Origin: an uncultured Veillonella sp.
Lineage (GTDB): Bacteria; Bacillota; Negativicutes; Veillonellales; Veillonellaceae
Assembly: GCA_900549805.1 (NCBI GenBank)
Contig: URPV01000002.1
Span: forward strand, 1 to 62,017
Length of the DNA stretch: 62,017 nt
Direction of reading: 5' to 3'
Shown one piece after another: positions 23,453-32,080 of this stretch; position 1 is the first letter of the stretch; each line of letters begins with the position of its first letter. The position numbers and the translations under genes were made by a program. The notes below the pieces were generated by a model. The model saw nothing but the letters and a program-made list of their open reading frames with translations, did no database searches and was not told the DNA's origin.

Positions 23453-26113
23453 ATGAAAACCTACGAAAATTTGACTACATATAATCCAGGAGAAATTGAA
23501 AAAAAATGGTACTCATTCTGGGAAAATGAAGGGTACTTTCACGAAGAAGTAGATCCTAATAAAGAACCTTTCTCCATCGTTTTGCCACCTCCAAATGTTA
23601 CAGGTATGCTCCATATGGGACATGCTTTGGACAATACTTTACAAGATATTTTGATTCGTTTTAAACGGATGCAAGGCTATAACGTACTTTGGATGCCTGG
23701 TACTGACCATGCGGGGATTGCTACCCAAATCAAGGTAGAAGAAATGTTGGCTAAGCAGGAAGGTAAAAGCCGCTATGACTTAGGCCGTGAAGAGTTCGTT
23801 AAGCGCGTATGGGACTGGAAAAAAGAATACGGTGATACCATCGTAAAACAAATTCGTTCCTTAGGTGCTTCCTGTGACTGGAGCCGGGAGCGATTTACCC
23901 TCGACGAAGGCTACTACCATGCAGTCCGTGAAGTATTCGTATCCCTTTATGAAAAAGGTCTCATTTACCGAGGAGAACGGATTACCAACTGGTGCCCTCG
24001 CTGCCAGACCGCCCTCTCTGATGTAGAAGTAGAACATGAAGATGAACATGGTCACTTGTGGTATATCAAGTACCCAGTAGTGGGGGAAGAAGGCCGATTT
24101 GTAACTGTAGCGACTACCCGTCCTGAAACTATGTTTGGAGACGTAGCTGTAGCGGTTAATCCTGATGACGAACGCTACCAAGATATCATCGGTAAGCACC
24201 TACTCTTGCCATTCGTCAACCGCCAAATTCCAATTATTGCGGATGATTATGTAGATGCCTCTTTCGGTACAGGTTGCGTAAAAATTACGCCAGCCCATGA
24301 CCCGAATGACTTTGAAATGGGTCAACGCCATCACTTGGAATCTATCTTAGTTATGAACCTAGATGGGACCATGAATGATAAGACAGGGGACTTCTCAGGT
24401 ATGACACGAGAAGAGGCTCGTAAAGGGGTCGTTAAAGAGTTAGACGAACAAGGCCTCTTGGTAACAATTGAAGATCACGACCATGCAGTAGGTCATTGCT
24501 CCCGTTGCCATACTATCGTGGAACCAATCACATCTAAACAATGGTTTGTAGATATGAAACCATTAGCTGAACCAGCCCTTGAGGTGGTTAAGGATGGTGA
24601 TATAGAGTTCGTTCCAGAACGGTTTACTAAAACCTATACTAATTGGCTTGAATCTATTCGAGACTGGTGTATTTCTCGCCAACTCTGGTGGGGCCATCGA
24701 ATTCCAGCTTGGTACTGTCAAGAGTGTGGTGAAACTATCGTATCTCGTGAGGATGTAACGGAGTGTCCTAAGTGTCACAGCCACAACTTAAAGCAAGACC
24801 CTGACGTACTCGATACCTGGTTCTCTTCTGCCTTGTGGCCATTTGCTACTATGGGCTGGCCTAATAAGACGGAAGAACTCAAACAATGGTATCCTACATC
24901 TGTCCTTGTGACCGGCTATGATATCATCTTCTTCTGGGTTGCACGCATGATTTTCCAAGGCTTGGAATTCATGGGCGAAAAACCATTTAAACACGTCTTT
25001 ATCCATGGTCTCGTACGGGATAGCCAAGGTCGCAAGATGTCGAAGTCCTTGGGCAATGGAATTAATCCATTGGAAGTCATCGATCAATATGGGGCAGATG
25101 CCCTCCGCTTTACTCTTGTTACAGGTAATACACCTGGCAACGACATGCGTTTTTACATGGAACGGGTTGAGGCTAATCGTAACTTTGCCAACAAGATTTG
25201 GAATGCATCCAAGTTTGTTTTGATGAACCTGGATGGCTTTGATGAAATATTCAAGCCAAGTCATGATGATCTTACATTGGCGGATAAGTGGATTATTGAA
25301 AAATACAATGAAACCCTTGCTTCCGTAACCGATAATCTCAATAAATTTGAATTGGGTGAAGCGGCTAGCACTGTTTATGATTTCATTTGGAATACCTACT
25401 GCGATTGGTATATCGAATTAGCTAAACCTCGCCTCTATAATAAGGATAATGGTCGAGATCGAGCTGTGGTACAATACCTCTTGGTAACTATCTTGCGCCA
25501 TATGTTGGAATTGTTACATCCATTTATGCCATTCGTGACAGAACACATTTGGCAACACTTGCCACACCAAGGTGAATCCATCGTCATTGCCCCTTGGCCT
25601 CAGGCCATTTCCTTAGGGGATAATAAGGAAGCGGCTCGTCACATGGAAGTAGTTATGGAGGCCATCAAGGGTATTCGCAATATGCGGGCTGAAATGAATG
25701 TTCCTTTGGGCAAAAAAGCATCGGTTATTTTGGCCGTAACGGATGAATCCTTACGTACCACCGTACAAGACCATGAAGATTACTTCAAGACTTTGGCTTG
25801 GGCTGACCAAGTTCAAGTTTTGGAAGCGGATGCGGCAAAACCTGAAAATGCTACGGTAGCAGTTGTTAATGGTCTGGAAGCTTATCTCCTCCTCAAAGAT
25901 CTCATCGATGGGGACAAGGAAAGGGAACGGATTGCTAAGGAAAAGGCGACCGTTCAAAAAGAAATTGCTCGCCTAGAAGGCAAGCTCAACAACCAAGGCT
26001 TCTTAGCTAAAGCTCCAGAAGCAGTGGTTGCTAAAGAAAAAGAAAAATTAACGGAATATAAGGCAAAACAAGAAGCATTATTAGAACGGGAAGAATTCTT
26101 AAAGACGCTCTAG
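23453..26113 (+). CDS. valS: Valine-tRNA ligase
   Basis: This class I synthetase charges tRNA-Val. The HIGH motif is in PPNVTGMLHMGHAL (about 46-59), an editing domain lies in the middle, and KMSKSLGN follows. The paired CxxC motifs near WYCQECGETIV...CPKC suggest a zinc site. A C-terminal coiled-coil arm begins around residue 815. The start is ATG at 23453 after GGGAGGCAGC, giving 886 residues; an in-frame TTG 12 bases upstream would place the ribosome-binding site inside the gene. No T-box lies in the 18-base gap. folC follows at once. Confidence 0.97.
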   Translation: MKTYENLTTYNPGEIEKKWYSFWENEGYFHEEVDPNKEPFSIVLPPPNVTGMLHMGHALDNTLQDILIRFKRMQGYNVLWMPGTDHAGIATQIKVEEMLAKQEGKSRYDLGREEFVKRVWDWKKEYGDTIVKQIRSLGASCDWSRERFTLDEGYYHAVREVFVSLYEKGLIYRGERITNWCPRCQTALSDVEVEHEDEHGHLWYIKYPVVGEEGRFVTVATTRPETMFGDVAVAVNPDDERYQDIIGKHLLLPFVNRQIPIIADDYVDASFGTGCVKITPAHDPNDFEMGQRHHLESILVMNLDGTMNDKTGDFSGMTREEARKGVVKELDEQGLLVTIEDHDHAVGHCSRCHTIVEPITSKQWFVDMKPLAEPALEVVKDGDIEFVPERFTKTYTNWLESIRDWCISRQLWWGHRIPAWYCQECGETIVSREDVTECPKCHSHNLKQDPDVLDTWFSSALWPFATMGWPNKTEELKQWYPTSVLVTGYDIIFFWVARMIFQGLEFMGEKPFKHVFIHGLVRDSQGRKMSKSLGNGINPLEVIDQYGADALRFTLVTGNTPGNDMRFYMERVEANRNFANKIWNASKFVLMNLDGFDEIFKPSHDDLTLADKWIIEKYNETLASVTDNLNKFELGEAASTVYDFIWNTYCDWYIELAKPRLYNKDNGRDRAVVQYLLVTILRHMLELLHPFMPFVTEHIWQHLPHQGESIVIAPWPQAISLGDNKEAARHMEVVMEAIKGIRNMRAEMNVPLGKKASVILAVTDESLRTTVQDHEDYFKTLAWADQVQVLEADAAKPENATVAVVNGLEAYLLLKDLIDGDKERERIAKEKATVQKEIARLEGKLNNQGFLAKAPEAVVAKEKEKLTEYKAKQEALLEREEFLKTL

Positions 26114-26121
26114 GAGGTTCC

Positions 26122-27456
26122 ATGACATACGAGGAAGCACTGACCTATTTAGAAAGTTTATCATCCTTTGGTATTATGCCAGGACTAGATCGGATTCGTG
26201 CTTTAATGGATCGCTTGGGTCATCCAGAGAGATCCTATGCAACCATTCATGTAACAGGGACTAATGGTAAGGGGTCTCTTACGGCTTATTTGGGGTATGC
26301 CTTGATTAATAATGGACTCAAGGTGGGGCGATTTACATCGCCTCACCTTGAGTCGTATAGGGAACGATTTGTCATTGGTACAGACCTTATTCCTGAAGAC
26401 GACTTTTGTCGGGTTATAGGTGCTGTTAGAACAGCCATTGAAAGCTTGACCAGTCAAGGAATGGAAAGCCCAACTCAATTTGAAGCTCTCACGGCAGCAG
26501 GCTTTCTCTATTTTGCTCAGGAGAGAGTAGACTACGCAGTCATCGAGGTGGGCTTAGGAGGGCTCTTGGATTCGACTAATGTACTAGAACAACCGGCCCT
26601 ATCTATCATCACTAATGTTTCCTTAGACCATACAGCCTACTGCGGGTCTACTATCGATTCCATTGCCCTTCATAAGGCTGGGATTATTAAGGAAACGGTT
26701 CCTGTAGTTACAGGGGCGAAAGGGGAAGCCTTGTCCATCATTCAAGATACAGCTGTGGAACATGGTTCCCGTTGCTATGCTTTAGGCCGTGATTTTACTG
26801 TGGGTAACCGTGAAATAGAAGGTCTTCTTCAAGTGGTTCGTGTAGATACCTCTGCTGTAGAGTTAGTCAGTAATCATATTTGCACCTATCCAGATGTAAG
26901 CTTGAGGACACGTATGTTGGGCCCTCACCAAGCAGACAATATAGCTTGCGCCTGGATGGCTTTAGAAATATTGATGGCTGGGGATTCTCGAATTCAAGCA
27001 GATAATTGCCGGGCTGGCTTGAGTTTAGCCCAATGGCCAGGCCGCTTTGAAATAATATCCTACCGAGGACGCACCCTCATTTTGGATGGGGCTCACAACG
27101 CAGGAGGGGCTCAGTCCTTCCATGATACCTATGAAGAACTCTTTGGATCACGACCTAAGACCTTGATTATGGCTATCCTAAAGGATAAGGATTATGGGAC
27201 CATTATCGATAAGATTGTCAATCCACAAGATTGTGTCTACACGCTCCTGGCACCGACACCTAGATCTCTGACAGCTCAAGATTTAGCCTCTGCAATTGGT
27301 CCGCATGCTAAGCCTATGGAGTCCATGTATCAAGCCTTAACAGCGGCAGTAAATGCAACACAAGAAGGGGATGTGATTGCCGTCTGTGGTTCCCTTTATA
27401 TATTAGGATGGGCGCGCCAATGGATACGCCAAAACGATGGACACGAGTCCGCATAA
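26122..27456 (+). CDS. folC: Bifunctional folylpolyglutamate/dihydrofolate synthase
   Basis: FolC adds glutamate to dihydropteroate and folates. The Mur-ligase ATP loop is HVTGTNGKGSLTAYL (about 42-56), followed by the family's FTSPHLESYRERF and a central VGLGGLLDSTNV. Length 444 is typical. It starts eight bases after valS behind TAGGAGGTTCC, the conserved valS-folC order of Firmicutes. Its last 37 bases overlap the following membrane protein gene. Confidence 0.96.
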   Translation: MTYEEALTYLESLSSFGIMPGLDRIRALMDRLGHPERSYATIHVTGTNGKGSLTAYLGYALINNGLKVGRFTSPHLESYRERFVIGTDLIPEDDFCRVIGAVRTAIESLTSQGMESPTQFEALTAAGFLYFAQERVDYAVIEVGLGGLLDSTNVLEQPALSIITNVSLDHTAYCGSTIDSIALHKAGIIKETVPVVTGAKGEALSIIQDTAVEHGSRCYALGRDFTVGNREIEGLLQVVRVDTSAVELVSNHICTYPDVSLRTRMLGPHQADNIACAWMALEILMAGDSRIQADNCRAGLSLAQWPGRFEIISYRGRTLILDGAHNAGGAQSFHDTYEELFGSRPKTLIMAILKDKDYGTIIDKIVNPQDCVYTLLAPTPRSLTAQDLASAIGPHAKPMESMYQALTAAVNATQEGDVIAVCGSLYILGWARQWIRQNDGHESA

Positions 27457-28688
27457 TTGAATATTTAATCTATGCAGTAGCTTTTCTCATGCCTCTCCAG
27501 CCTATGGCGGGGGACGTAGCCCTCTGGTTGGCTATGCTATTGGGGGCTTATGATAGTCTGCGTAGGGGTGATATACATAAGCCGAGTGGCTACTTGTCTT
27601 ATCTTGTATTAGCCTTTTTGGCTTGGTCGGGACTCTCGTCGATTACTTCTCACTATGCCCTTTGGTCGTTAGGAGGTTGGACTTACCAAGTTCTGCCGGC
27701 AGTGGGAATTTACTTCCTCATGTCCACTTATATGGTGGGGGCCGAACAGAGACGACGCTTCTTAGAAGTATTCTTAGGGTCTGCCTTTTTTGTCTGTTTG
27801 ATTGGTCTTTATCAGTATATATTGGTACCCATTCCTGAAATGCAGGAATGGGTAGATCCACAGGCCTTTCCAGAACTCAAGCGCAGGATGGCATCGACTT
27901 TACTTAACCCTAATCTCTTGGGGGCCTATTTGCTCATGGCTTTGGCCGTGGTAGGGTCCTATCTTTTGGTCTATGGGAAAGCTAAGGATTACAGGTCTGT
28001 TTTTAAGGTTTTGCCTATAACTATCCTCTTAATTCTCTGTATGCTCTTGACCTATTCTAGGGGAATTTGGATTTCCTTCGCTGCTATGGTCTTCTATTGG
28101 GCAGTCGCCGTGGATAGGAGAATCTTCCTGACCTTCTTATTGGTGCCTATCGTTCTCTTCTTCTACCATGGGGAGGTGGCAGTTCGCCTTTGGTCCCTCT
28201 TTATGGGGACAGATACATCTTCTGCTATGCGGTGGGCTCTTTGGGATTCTACCTCCTATATTATCAAAGACTATCCTATCCTAGGGACGGGATGGAATAC
28301 CTTTATCAAGGTCTACCCAGATTATAACTACTTTATTCAGGACCCTGTGATTCGTATGTTCCATGCACATAATATGTACCTGAATTATTTAGCAGAAATC
28401 GGTATACCTGGGACCTTAATTCTAATGGCAACTTTTTTGGGTCATGTCCTTAAGGCTAGCCGTCTCAAAGGAACTCGCTTTATGCGAGCTGCCCACTATG
28501 GGGTGGCAGCCTTGGTTGTAGCCATGCTTGTGTCTGGTCTATCCGACCACGAGCTCTATAGCCATCAAGTTAATATTATATTCTGGCAACTCTTAGGGTG
28601 GGGGGCGGCCTTGATTAAGTCATCTAAGTCTTGGAAGAAAGTTGATTTGGTCAACAAGGACAATAGGCTTACCCAGATAGAGGGATAG
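27420..28688 (+). CDS. O-antigen ligase/polymerase-like membrane protein
   Basis: This 422-residue protein has about ten to twelve membrane helices and a large periplasmic loop in the second half, as in the WaaL/Wzy (O-antigen ligase) family. LLTYSRGIWISFAAMVFYW and the loop segment GTGWNTFIKVYPDYN with the following HAHNMYLNYLAEIGI are typical. Such proteins join or polymerise surface glycans, consistent with a diderm envelope. The substrate is not evident and no glycosyltransferase is nearby. ATG at 27420 has AGGATGG eight bases upstream; ATG at 27408 is the alternative. Either overlaps the end of folC. A terminator follows. Confidence 0.84.
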   Translation: MDTPKRWTRVRIIEYLIYAVAFLMPLQPMAGDVALWLAMLLGAYDSLRRGDIHKPSGYLSYLVLAFLAWSGLSSITSHYALWSLGGWTYQVLPAVGIYFLMSTYMVGAEQRRRFLEVFLGSAFFVCLIGLYQYILVPIPEMQEWVDPQAFPELKRRMASTLLNPNLLGAYLLMALAVVGSYLLVYGKAKDYRSVFKVLPITILLILCMLLTYSRGIWISFAAMVFYWAVAVDRRIFLTFLLVPIVLFFYHGEVAVRLWSLFMGTDTSSAMRWALWDSTSYIIKDYPILGTGWNTFIKVYPDYNYFIQDPVIRMFHAHNMYLNYLAEIGIPGTLILMATFLGHVLKASRLKGTRFMRAAHYGVAALVVAMLVSGLSDHELYSHQVNIIFWQLLGWGAALIKSSKSWKKVDLVNKDNRLTQIEG

Positions 28689-28697
28689 ACTATTTTC

Positions 28698-28744
28698 AAC
28701 TGCACTTTCACTCGGCTTAGACCCTATGGTGGTGCAGTTTTTTC
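28698..28744 (+). terminator. Intrinsic terminator before mmdA
   Basis: AACTGCAC and GTGCAGTT pair perfectly around a 26-base loop, followed by TTTTT. Confidence 0.75.
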
Positions 28745-28792
28745 GTCCTAGAGGGCTTTGTATGATTAGTACTAAGTTTTATTACTTGGTAC

Positions 28793-28821
28793 TAGAAAAT
28801 GCCCTCACTTTGCGGTATGAT
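28793..28821 (+). promoter_or_regulatory. Candidate promoter of the mmd operon
   Basis: TAGAAA (28793-28798), a 17-base spacer and TATGAT (28816-28821) lie 35 bases before mmdA. The -35 match is only moderate. Confidence 0.5.
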
Positions 28822-28855
28822 AGATATGTAATTTAATGTGCACTAGGAGGCATAT

Positions 28856-30385
28856 ATGTCATTAGTACAAGAAAAAATTGATGCATTGCGCGCCAAGTTG
28901 GACGCTGTCCAAGAAGGCGGCGGTGAGGCCCTTGTAGAAAAACAACATAAGCAAGGGAAGATGACCGCTCGTGAACGCTTGATCGCATTGTTTGATGAAA
29001 ATAGCTTTGTCGAAATGGATCAATTGGTAAAACATCGTTGTACCAACTTTGGTCAAGAGAAAAAAGAATTACCTGCTGATGGTGTAGTAACAGGTTATGG
29101 TACCATTGAAGGTCGGTTAGTTTATGCTTACGCTCAAGATTTTACTGTAGCTGGTGGGTCCTTGGGGGAAATGCACGCTAATAAGATTGTTCGCATTCAA
29201 GAAATGGCTTTGAAGATGGGTGCACCTATTATCGGCATCAACGATTCCGGTGGGGCACGTATCCAAGAGGGCATTGATGCCTTGGGTGGCTTTGGCCGTA
29301 TGTTCTTCCAAAACACTCAAGCCTCTGGTGTAATCCCTCAAATCTCAGTTATTATGGGGCCATGTGCAGGGGGTGCCGTATATTCTCCTGCCATTACAGA
29401 CTTTATCTTCATGGTGAGAGATACCTCTCAAATGTTCATTACCGGTCCTCAAGTTATCAAAACTGTAACTGGTGAAGAGGTGACGGCAGAAGCCCTCGGT
29501 GGGGCTGCTGCGCACAATGCGGTATCCGGCGTAGCCCATTTTGCAGCGCAAGATGAAATGGACTGTATTCAACAAATTCGTCAATTATTGACCTTCTTGC
29601 CAAGTAACAATGTAGATCAAGCACCAAGCCTTGAACCTACGGATGATCCTAATCGCATGGATGAGTTCTTAAATGATCTTATGCCTGATAATCCTAATAT
29701 GCCTTATGATATGAAAGATGTTATCCGGGCTGTTGTTGACGATGGGGACTTCTTTGAAGTACAGGCATCCTACGCACAAAATATTATCATCGGCTTTGCT
29801 CGTTTTGATGGTAAACCAGTAGGACTCTTGGCTAACCAACCAAATGTTATGGCTGGTTGCCTCGATATCAATGCTTCTGATAAGGCAGCTCGCTTTATCC
29901 GTTTCTGTGATTCTTTTAATATTCCTTTGGTTAACTTTGTAGATGTACCAGGTTTCTTGCCTGGTACTAAGGAAGAGTGGGGGGGAATTATCCGCCATGG
30001 TGCTAAGATGCTCTATGCATATTGCGAAGCCACTGTACCTAAAGTAACTATTATCACTCGTAAGGCTTACGGCGGTGCTTATATTGCTATGTGTTCCCAA
30101 CACTTGGGGGCTGACCAAGTCTTTGCATGGCCAACCGCGGAAATCGCAGTTATGGGGCCACAAGGGGCAGCTAATATCATCTTCCGCAAGGACGCTGATA
30201 AGGAAGCTAAAACAGAAGAATATGTACGTGAGTTTGCTACACCATATAAGGCTGCTGAACGAGGCTATGTAAACGGTGTTATTGAACCACAACAAACCCG
30301 CCCTTATATCGTCAATGCCTTGGCTATGTTAGCTACTAAACGGGAAAGCCGTCCTGTTAAAAAACATGGCAATATGCCATTGTAG
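28856..30385 (+). CDS. mmdA: Methylmalonyl-CoA decarboxylase alpha subunit (carboxyltransferase)
   Basis: MmdA transfers the carboxyl group of (S)-methylmalonyl-CoA to biotin on MmdC, the first step of the sodium-pumping decarboxylase that yields propionyl-CoA. The 509-residue protein is close to the Veillonella enzyme as remembered: KQGKMTARERLIALFD, GVVTGYGTI, the oxyanion segment NDSGGARIQEG (about 124-134), PCAGGAVYSP and, in the second half, NFVDVPGFLPGT and RKAYGGAYIAMCS. A propionyl-CoA carboxylase beta chain would look similar, but the mmdD and mmdC neighbours favour the decarboxylase. ATG follows TAGGAGGCATAT. Confidence 0.93.
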   Translation: MSLVQEKIDALRAKLDAVQEGGGEALVEKQHKQGKMTARERLIALFDENSFVEMDQLVKHRCTNFGQEKKELPADGVVTGYGTIEGRLVYAYAQDFTVAGGSLGEMHANKIVRIQEMALKMGAPIIGINDSGGARIQEGIDALGGFGRMFFQNTQASGVIPQISVIMGPCAGGAVYSPAITDFIFMVRDTSQMFITGPQVIKTVTGEEVTAEALGGAAAHNAVSGVAHFAAQDEMDCIQQIRQLLTFLPSNNVDQAPSLEPTDDPNRMDEFLNDLMPDNPNMPYDMKDVIRAVVDDGDFFEVQASYAQNIIIGFARFDGKPVGLLANQPNVMAGCLDINASDKAARFIRFCDSFNIPLVNFVDVPGFLPGTKEEWGGIIRHGAKMLYAYCEATVPKVTIITRKAYGGAYIAMCSQHLGADQVFAWPTAEIAVMGPQGAANIIFRKDADKEAKTEEYVREFATPYKAAERGYVNGVIEPQQTRPYIVNALAMLATKRESRPVKKHGNMPL

Positions 30386-30394
30386 GAGGGGCTT

Positions 30395-30838
30395 ATGGAA
30401 GTATTATCACAAATTCCTATGTTCGTGTATGTGGTGGGCATAATTGCCATCATTATCGCTGCTATCATCATCGCCTGGGTTGTCATCAATATGGCCAAGG
30501 GCAAGGAAATTATCGTAGCGGCAGTAACACCTGACACGGAGGCACTTGAACAAGAGGTGCCTGAACAAGAAACGAAAAAGGTGCTGGCCCCAGTTCGCGT
30601 GGAAGCCCCTGTGGTGATTGCACCACAACCTAAGATTCCTGTAGTGCCGCCTGCACGGCTCGCTAAAACAACGCGCTATGCGCTACATGATTTGGATGAA
30701 GAGCTAGTGGCTGTTATTATGGGCGCTGTTTGTGCTATGGGTTACTCTCCTGCACAAGTTGCATCCATTCGTCCATTGGCACAAACTATGAGCAACTGGG
30801 CTTTGGAAGGTCGCTTCCAAGCACACAAATCCTTATAA
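30395..30838 (+). CDS. mmdD: Methylmalonyl-CoA decarboxylase delta subunit, OadG-like
   Basis: This small membrane subunit has one N-terminal helix (VYVVGIIAIIIAAIIIAWVVI, residues 11-31), a proline- and alanine-rich linker, and a C-terminal segment DEELVAVIMGAVCAMGYSPAQV ending in a tryptophan-bearing tail. This layout is that of OadG/MmdD, which anchors the carboxyltransferase and holds the complex together. At 147 residues it is longer than the roughly 115 expected from Veillonella. Because the Veillonella epsilon subunit MmdE resembles the delta C-terminus, a single longer subunit may serve both roles here. It lies nine bases after mmdA. Confidence 0.82.
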   Translation: MEVLSQIPMFVYVVGIIAIIIAAIIIAWVVINMAKGKEIIVAAVTPDTEALEQEVPEQETKKVLAPVRVEAPVVIAPQPKIPVVPPARLAKTTRYALHDLDEELVAVIMGAVCAMGYSPAQVASIRPLAQTMSNWALEGRFQAHKSL

Positions 30839-30859
30839 GAATTAACTGGGGGACCAATT

Positions 30860-31249
30860 ATGAAAACTTTTAACGTCACTGTTAATGGTAAATCCTATGA
30901 AGTACAAGTCGAAGAAGTAAAGTCTAATAAGCCTGCTAGTAAAGCACCATCTGCGCCTAAGGCGGCAACTACAGCACCAGCTCCAGCTCCTGTAGCCGCA
31001 CCAACGCCACAAGCGGCACCTACTGTAGCCGCTGGTGCTAATACGGTGAATGCGCCTATGCCAGGTAAGGTTATCGCTGTAGCTGTCACTGTCGGTCAAA
31101 CCGTTAAGAAGGGGGACTTACTCCTCACCTTGGAAGCTATGAAGATGGAAAACGAAATCTTTGCACAAGCTGATGCTGTAGTATCTGAAGTTCTTGTTGA
31201 AGCGGGGCAAACCGTTCCGGCTGGTGGTCCTATGATCGTTTTAGGCTAG
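30860..31249 (+). CDS. mmdC: Methylmalonyl-CoA decarboxylase gamma subunit (biotin carrier)
   Basis: MmdC carries the biotin that moves carboxyl groups from MmdA to the membrane beta subunit. The biotin lysine is in EAMKMEN (about 93-99), inside a biotinyl domain covering residues 60-129. A short N-terminal strand region (MKTFNVTVNGKSYEVQVEEV) binds partners, and a flexible A/P linker (residues 32-58) lets the carrier swing. The length of 129 residues equals that of the Veillonella protein. The stop codon lies inside an 11-bp triplet repeat. The expected next gene, mmdB, is missing. Confidence 0.94.
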   Translation: MKTFNVTVNGKSYEVQVEEVKSNKPASKAPSAPKAATTAPAPAPVAAPTPQAAPTVAAGANTVNAPMPGKVIAVAVTVGQTVKKGDLLLTLEAMKMENEIFAQADAVVSEVLVEAGQTVPAGGPMIVLG

Positions 31250-31270
31250 TTTTAGGCTAGTTTTAGGCTA
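31238..31270 (+). repeat. Three tandem 11-bp repeats across the mmdC stop codon
   Basis: GTTTTAGGCTA occurs three times in a row at 31238-31248, 31249-31259 and 31260-31270, with a partial fourth (GTTT). The first copy encodes the last residues of MmdC and supplies its stop codon; the others are untranslated. Copy-number change by slippage would leave the protein intact. Confidence 0.95.
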
Positions 31271-31323
31271 GTTTCATAGTTGCTAGAATCTTTATAGAAA
31301 AGTTGAATACTGTCTAGGCATAT

Positions 31324-31348
31324 AGGGGCTCCTTAGGGAGCCCTTTTT
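31324..31348 (+). terminator. Intrinsic terminator of the mmd operon
   Basis: GGGCTCC and GGAGCCC pair around TTAG and are extended by A-T and G-T pairs, followed by five T. Confidence 0.92.
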
Positions 31349-31662
31349 ACATGTATTAGCACTTCGTAAGCTCTTGTTTTACTCTTGTTTTACCCTGGTC
31401 TTAAATTGCCTTTACAGTATTTCTCTTAGACGGATCTAACTATAGTATTTTGCATATTGTTATATATTGAGAATAGTATCAAAAATTAATAAGGGCTTAA
31501 ATGAGAACATCATATTAGTCATGTCGTGGTAAAATCCTTGGTGGTTTACTAGGGAATTAGAAAATGATAAATAATATCAAATACTGTTAAATAGCGGTTT
31601 ATCATGAATTTAATGCAATGGAAACTTGCAAAAAAATAATAGGAATTTAGCTTTTAAATTGT
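31349..31662. other. A/T-rich intergenic region with a Fur-like box
   Basis: These 310 bases hold no convincing gene on either strand. The one clear element is TGATAAATAATATCA (31565-31579), which matches 12 of the 14 defined positions of the TGATAATnATTATCA Fur box. ATGATAAA here also pairs with TTTATCAT about 25 bases later. No remnant of mmdB was recognised. Confidence 0.5.
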
Positions 31663-31691
31663 TTGACAAAGGGAAGGGCCTGTGTGATAAT
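31663..31691 (+). promoter_or_regulatory. Strong promoter of the ferredoxin gene
   Basis: A consensus TTGACA (31663-31668), a 17-base spacer and GATAAT (31686-31691) with TG one base before the -10 form one of the best promoters in the window. TGATAAT overlaps the -10 box and TGATAA recurs at 31725-31730, each a half Fur/PerR site. A small hairpin (AGGC-AAGT-GCCT, 31704-31715) lies in the leader. Confidence 0.85.
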
Positions 31692-31759
31692 GAGAACGTA
31701 GTAAGGCAAGTGCCTAATTTTAAATGATAACAATTAAGCTATATATTTGGAGGTTTATC

Positions 31760-31924
31760 ATGAGAGTTATTTCTGACGCTTGTATCAAATGTGGTTCTTG
31801 TGCATCTGTTTGCCCAGTGGCAACAATCACTGAAGGTGAAACTCAATACGTTATTGGCGATGCTTGCATCGATTGCGGTTCTTGCGAAGCTGTTTGCCCA
31901 GTATCCGCTATCTCCGCTCAATAA
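31760..31924 (+). CDS. 2[4Fe-4S] ferredoxin
   Basis: This 54-residue clostridial-type ferredoxin has two cluster motifs, C8-x2-C11-x2-C14-x3-C18 and C37-x2-C40-x2-C43-x3-C47 by position of the repeated CIxCGSC...CP pattern. It carries low-potential electrons in the cytoplasm. The start is ATG at 31760 after GGAGGTTT; the longer in-frame upstream ATG at 31724 is rejected. Its consensus promoter and codon choice suggest high expression. It is monocistronic, ending at a strong terminator. Confidence 0.96.
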   Translation: MRVISDACIKCGSCASVCPVATITEGETQYVIGDACIDCGSCEAVCPVSAISAQ

Positions 31925-31934
31925 TCTTGAGCTC

Positions 31935-31966
31935 ACAAAAAAGCCCCTTATGAGGGGCTTTTTTTA
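31935..31966 (+). terminator. Intrinsic terminator after ferredoxin
   Basis: AAAAAAGCCCC and GGGGCTTTTTTT form a symmetric stem around TTATGA, ending in seven T. Confidence 0.92.
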
Positions 31967-31995
31967 TTGCTCCTAAAAAGAGGCTATCGTATAAT
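31967..31995 (+). promoter_or_regulatory. Promoter of lspA-rluD-pyrR
   Basis: TTGCTC (31967-31972), a 17-base spacer and a perfect TATAAT (31990-31995) start right at the end of the ferredoxin terminator. Confidence 0.7.
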
Positions 31996-32080
31996 AAATA
32001 AGTAGTGTTACTAGTTGTTGGTAACACTCTTATTGTCTTAGGGGACTGTTAGGACAGACTCGTTTTATTTGAGGTTGCCT

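Noticed and set aside
26094..26121. T-box or other leader for valS-folC
   Set aside because: The gaps around valS are too short (18 and 8 bases) to hold one.
31760..31924. Duplicated CIxCGSC segments as a DNA repeat
   Set aside because: This is the normal two-cluster symmetry of a bacterial 2[4Fe-4S] ferredoxin.
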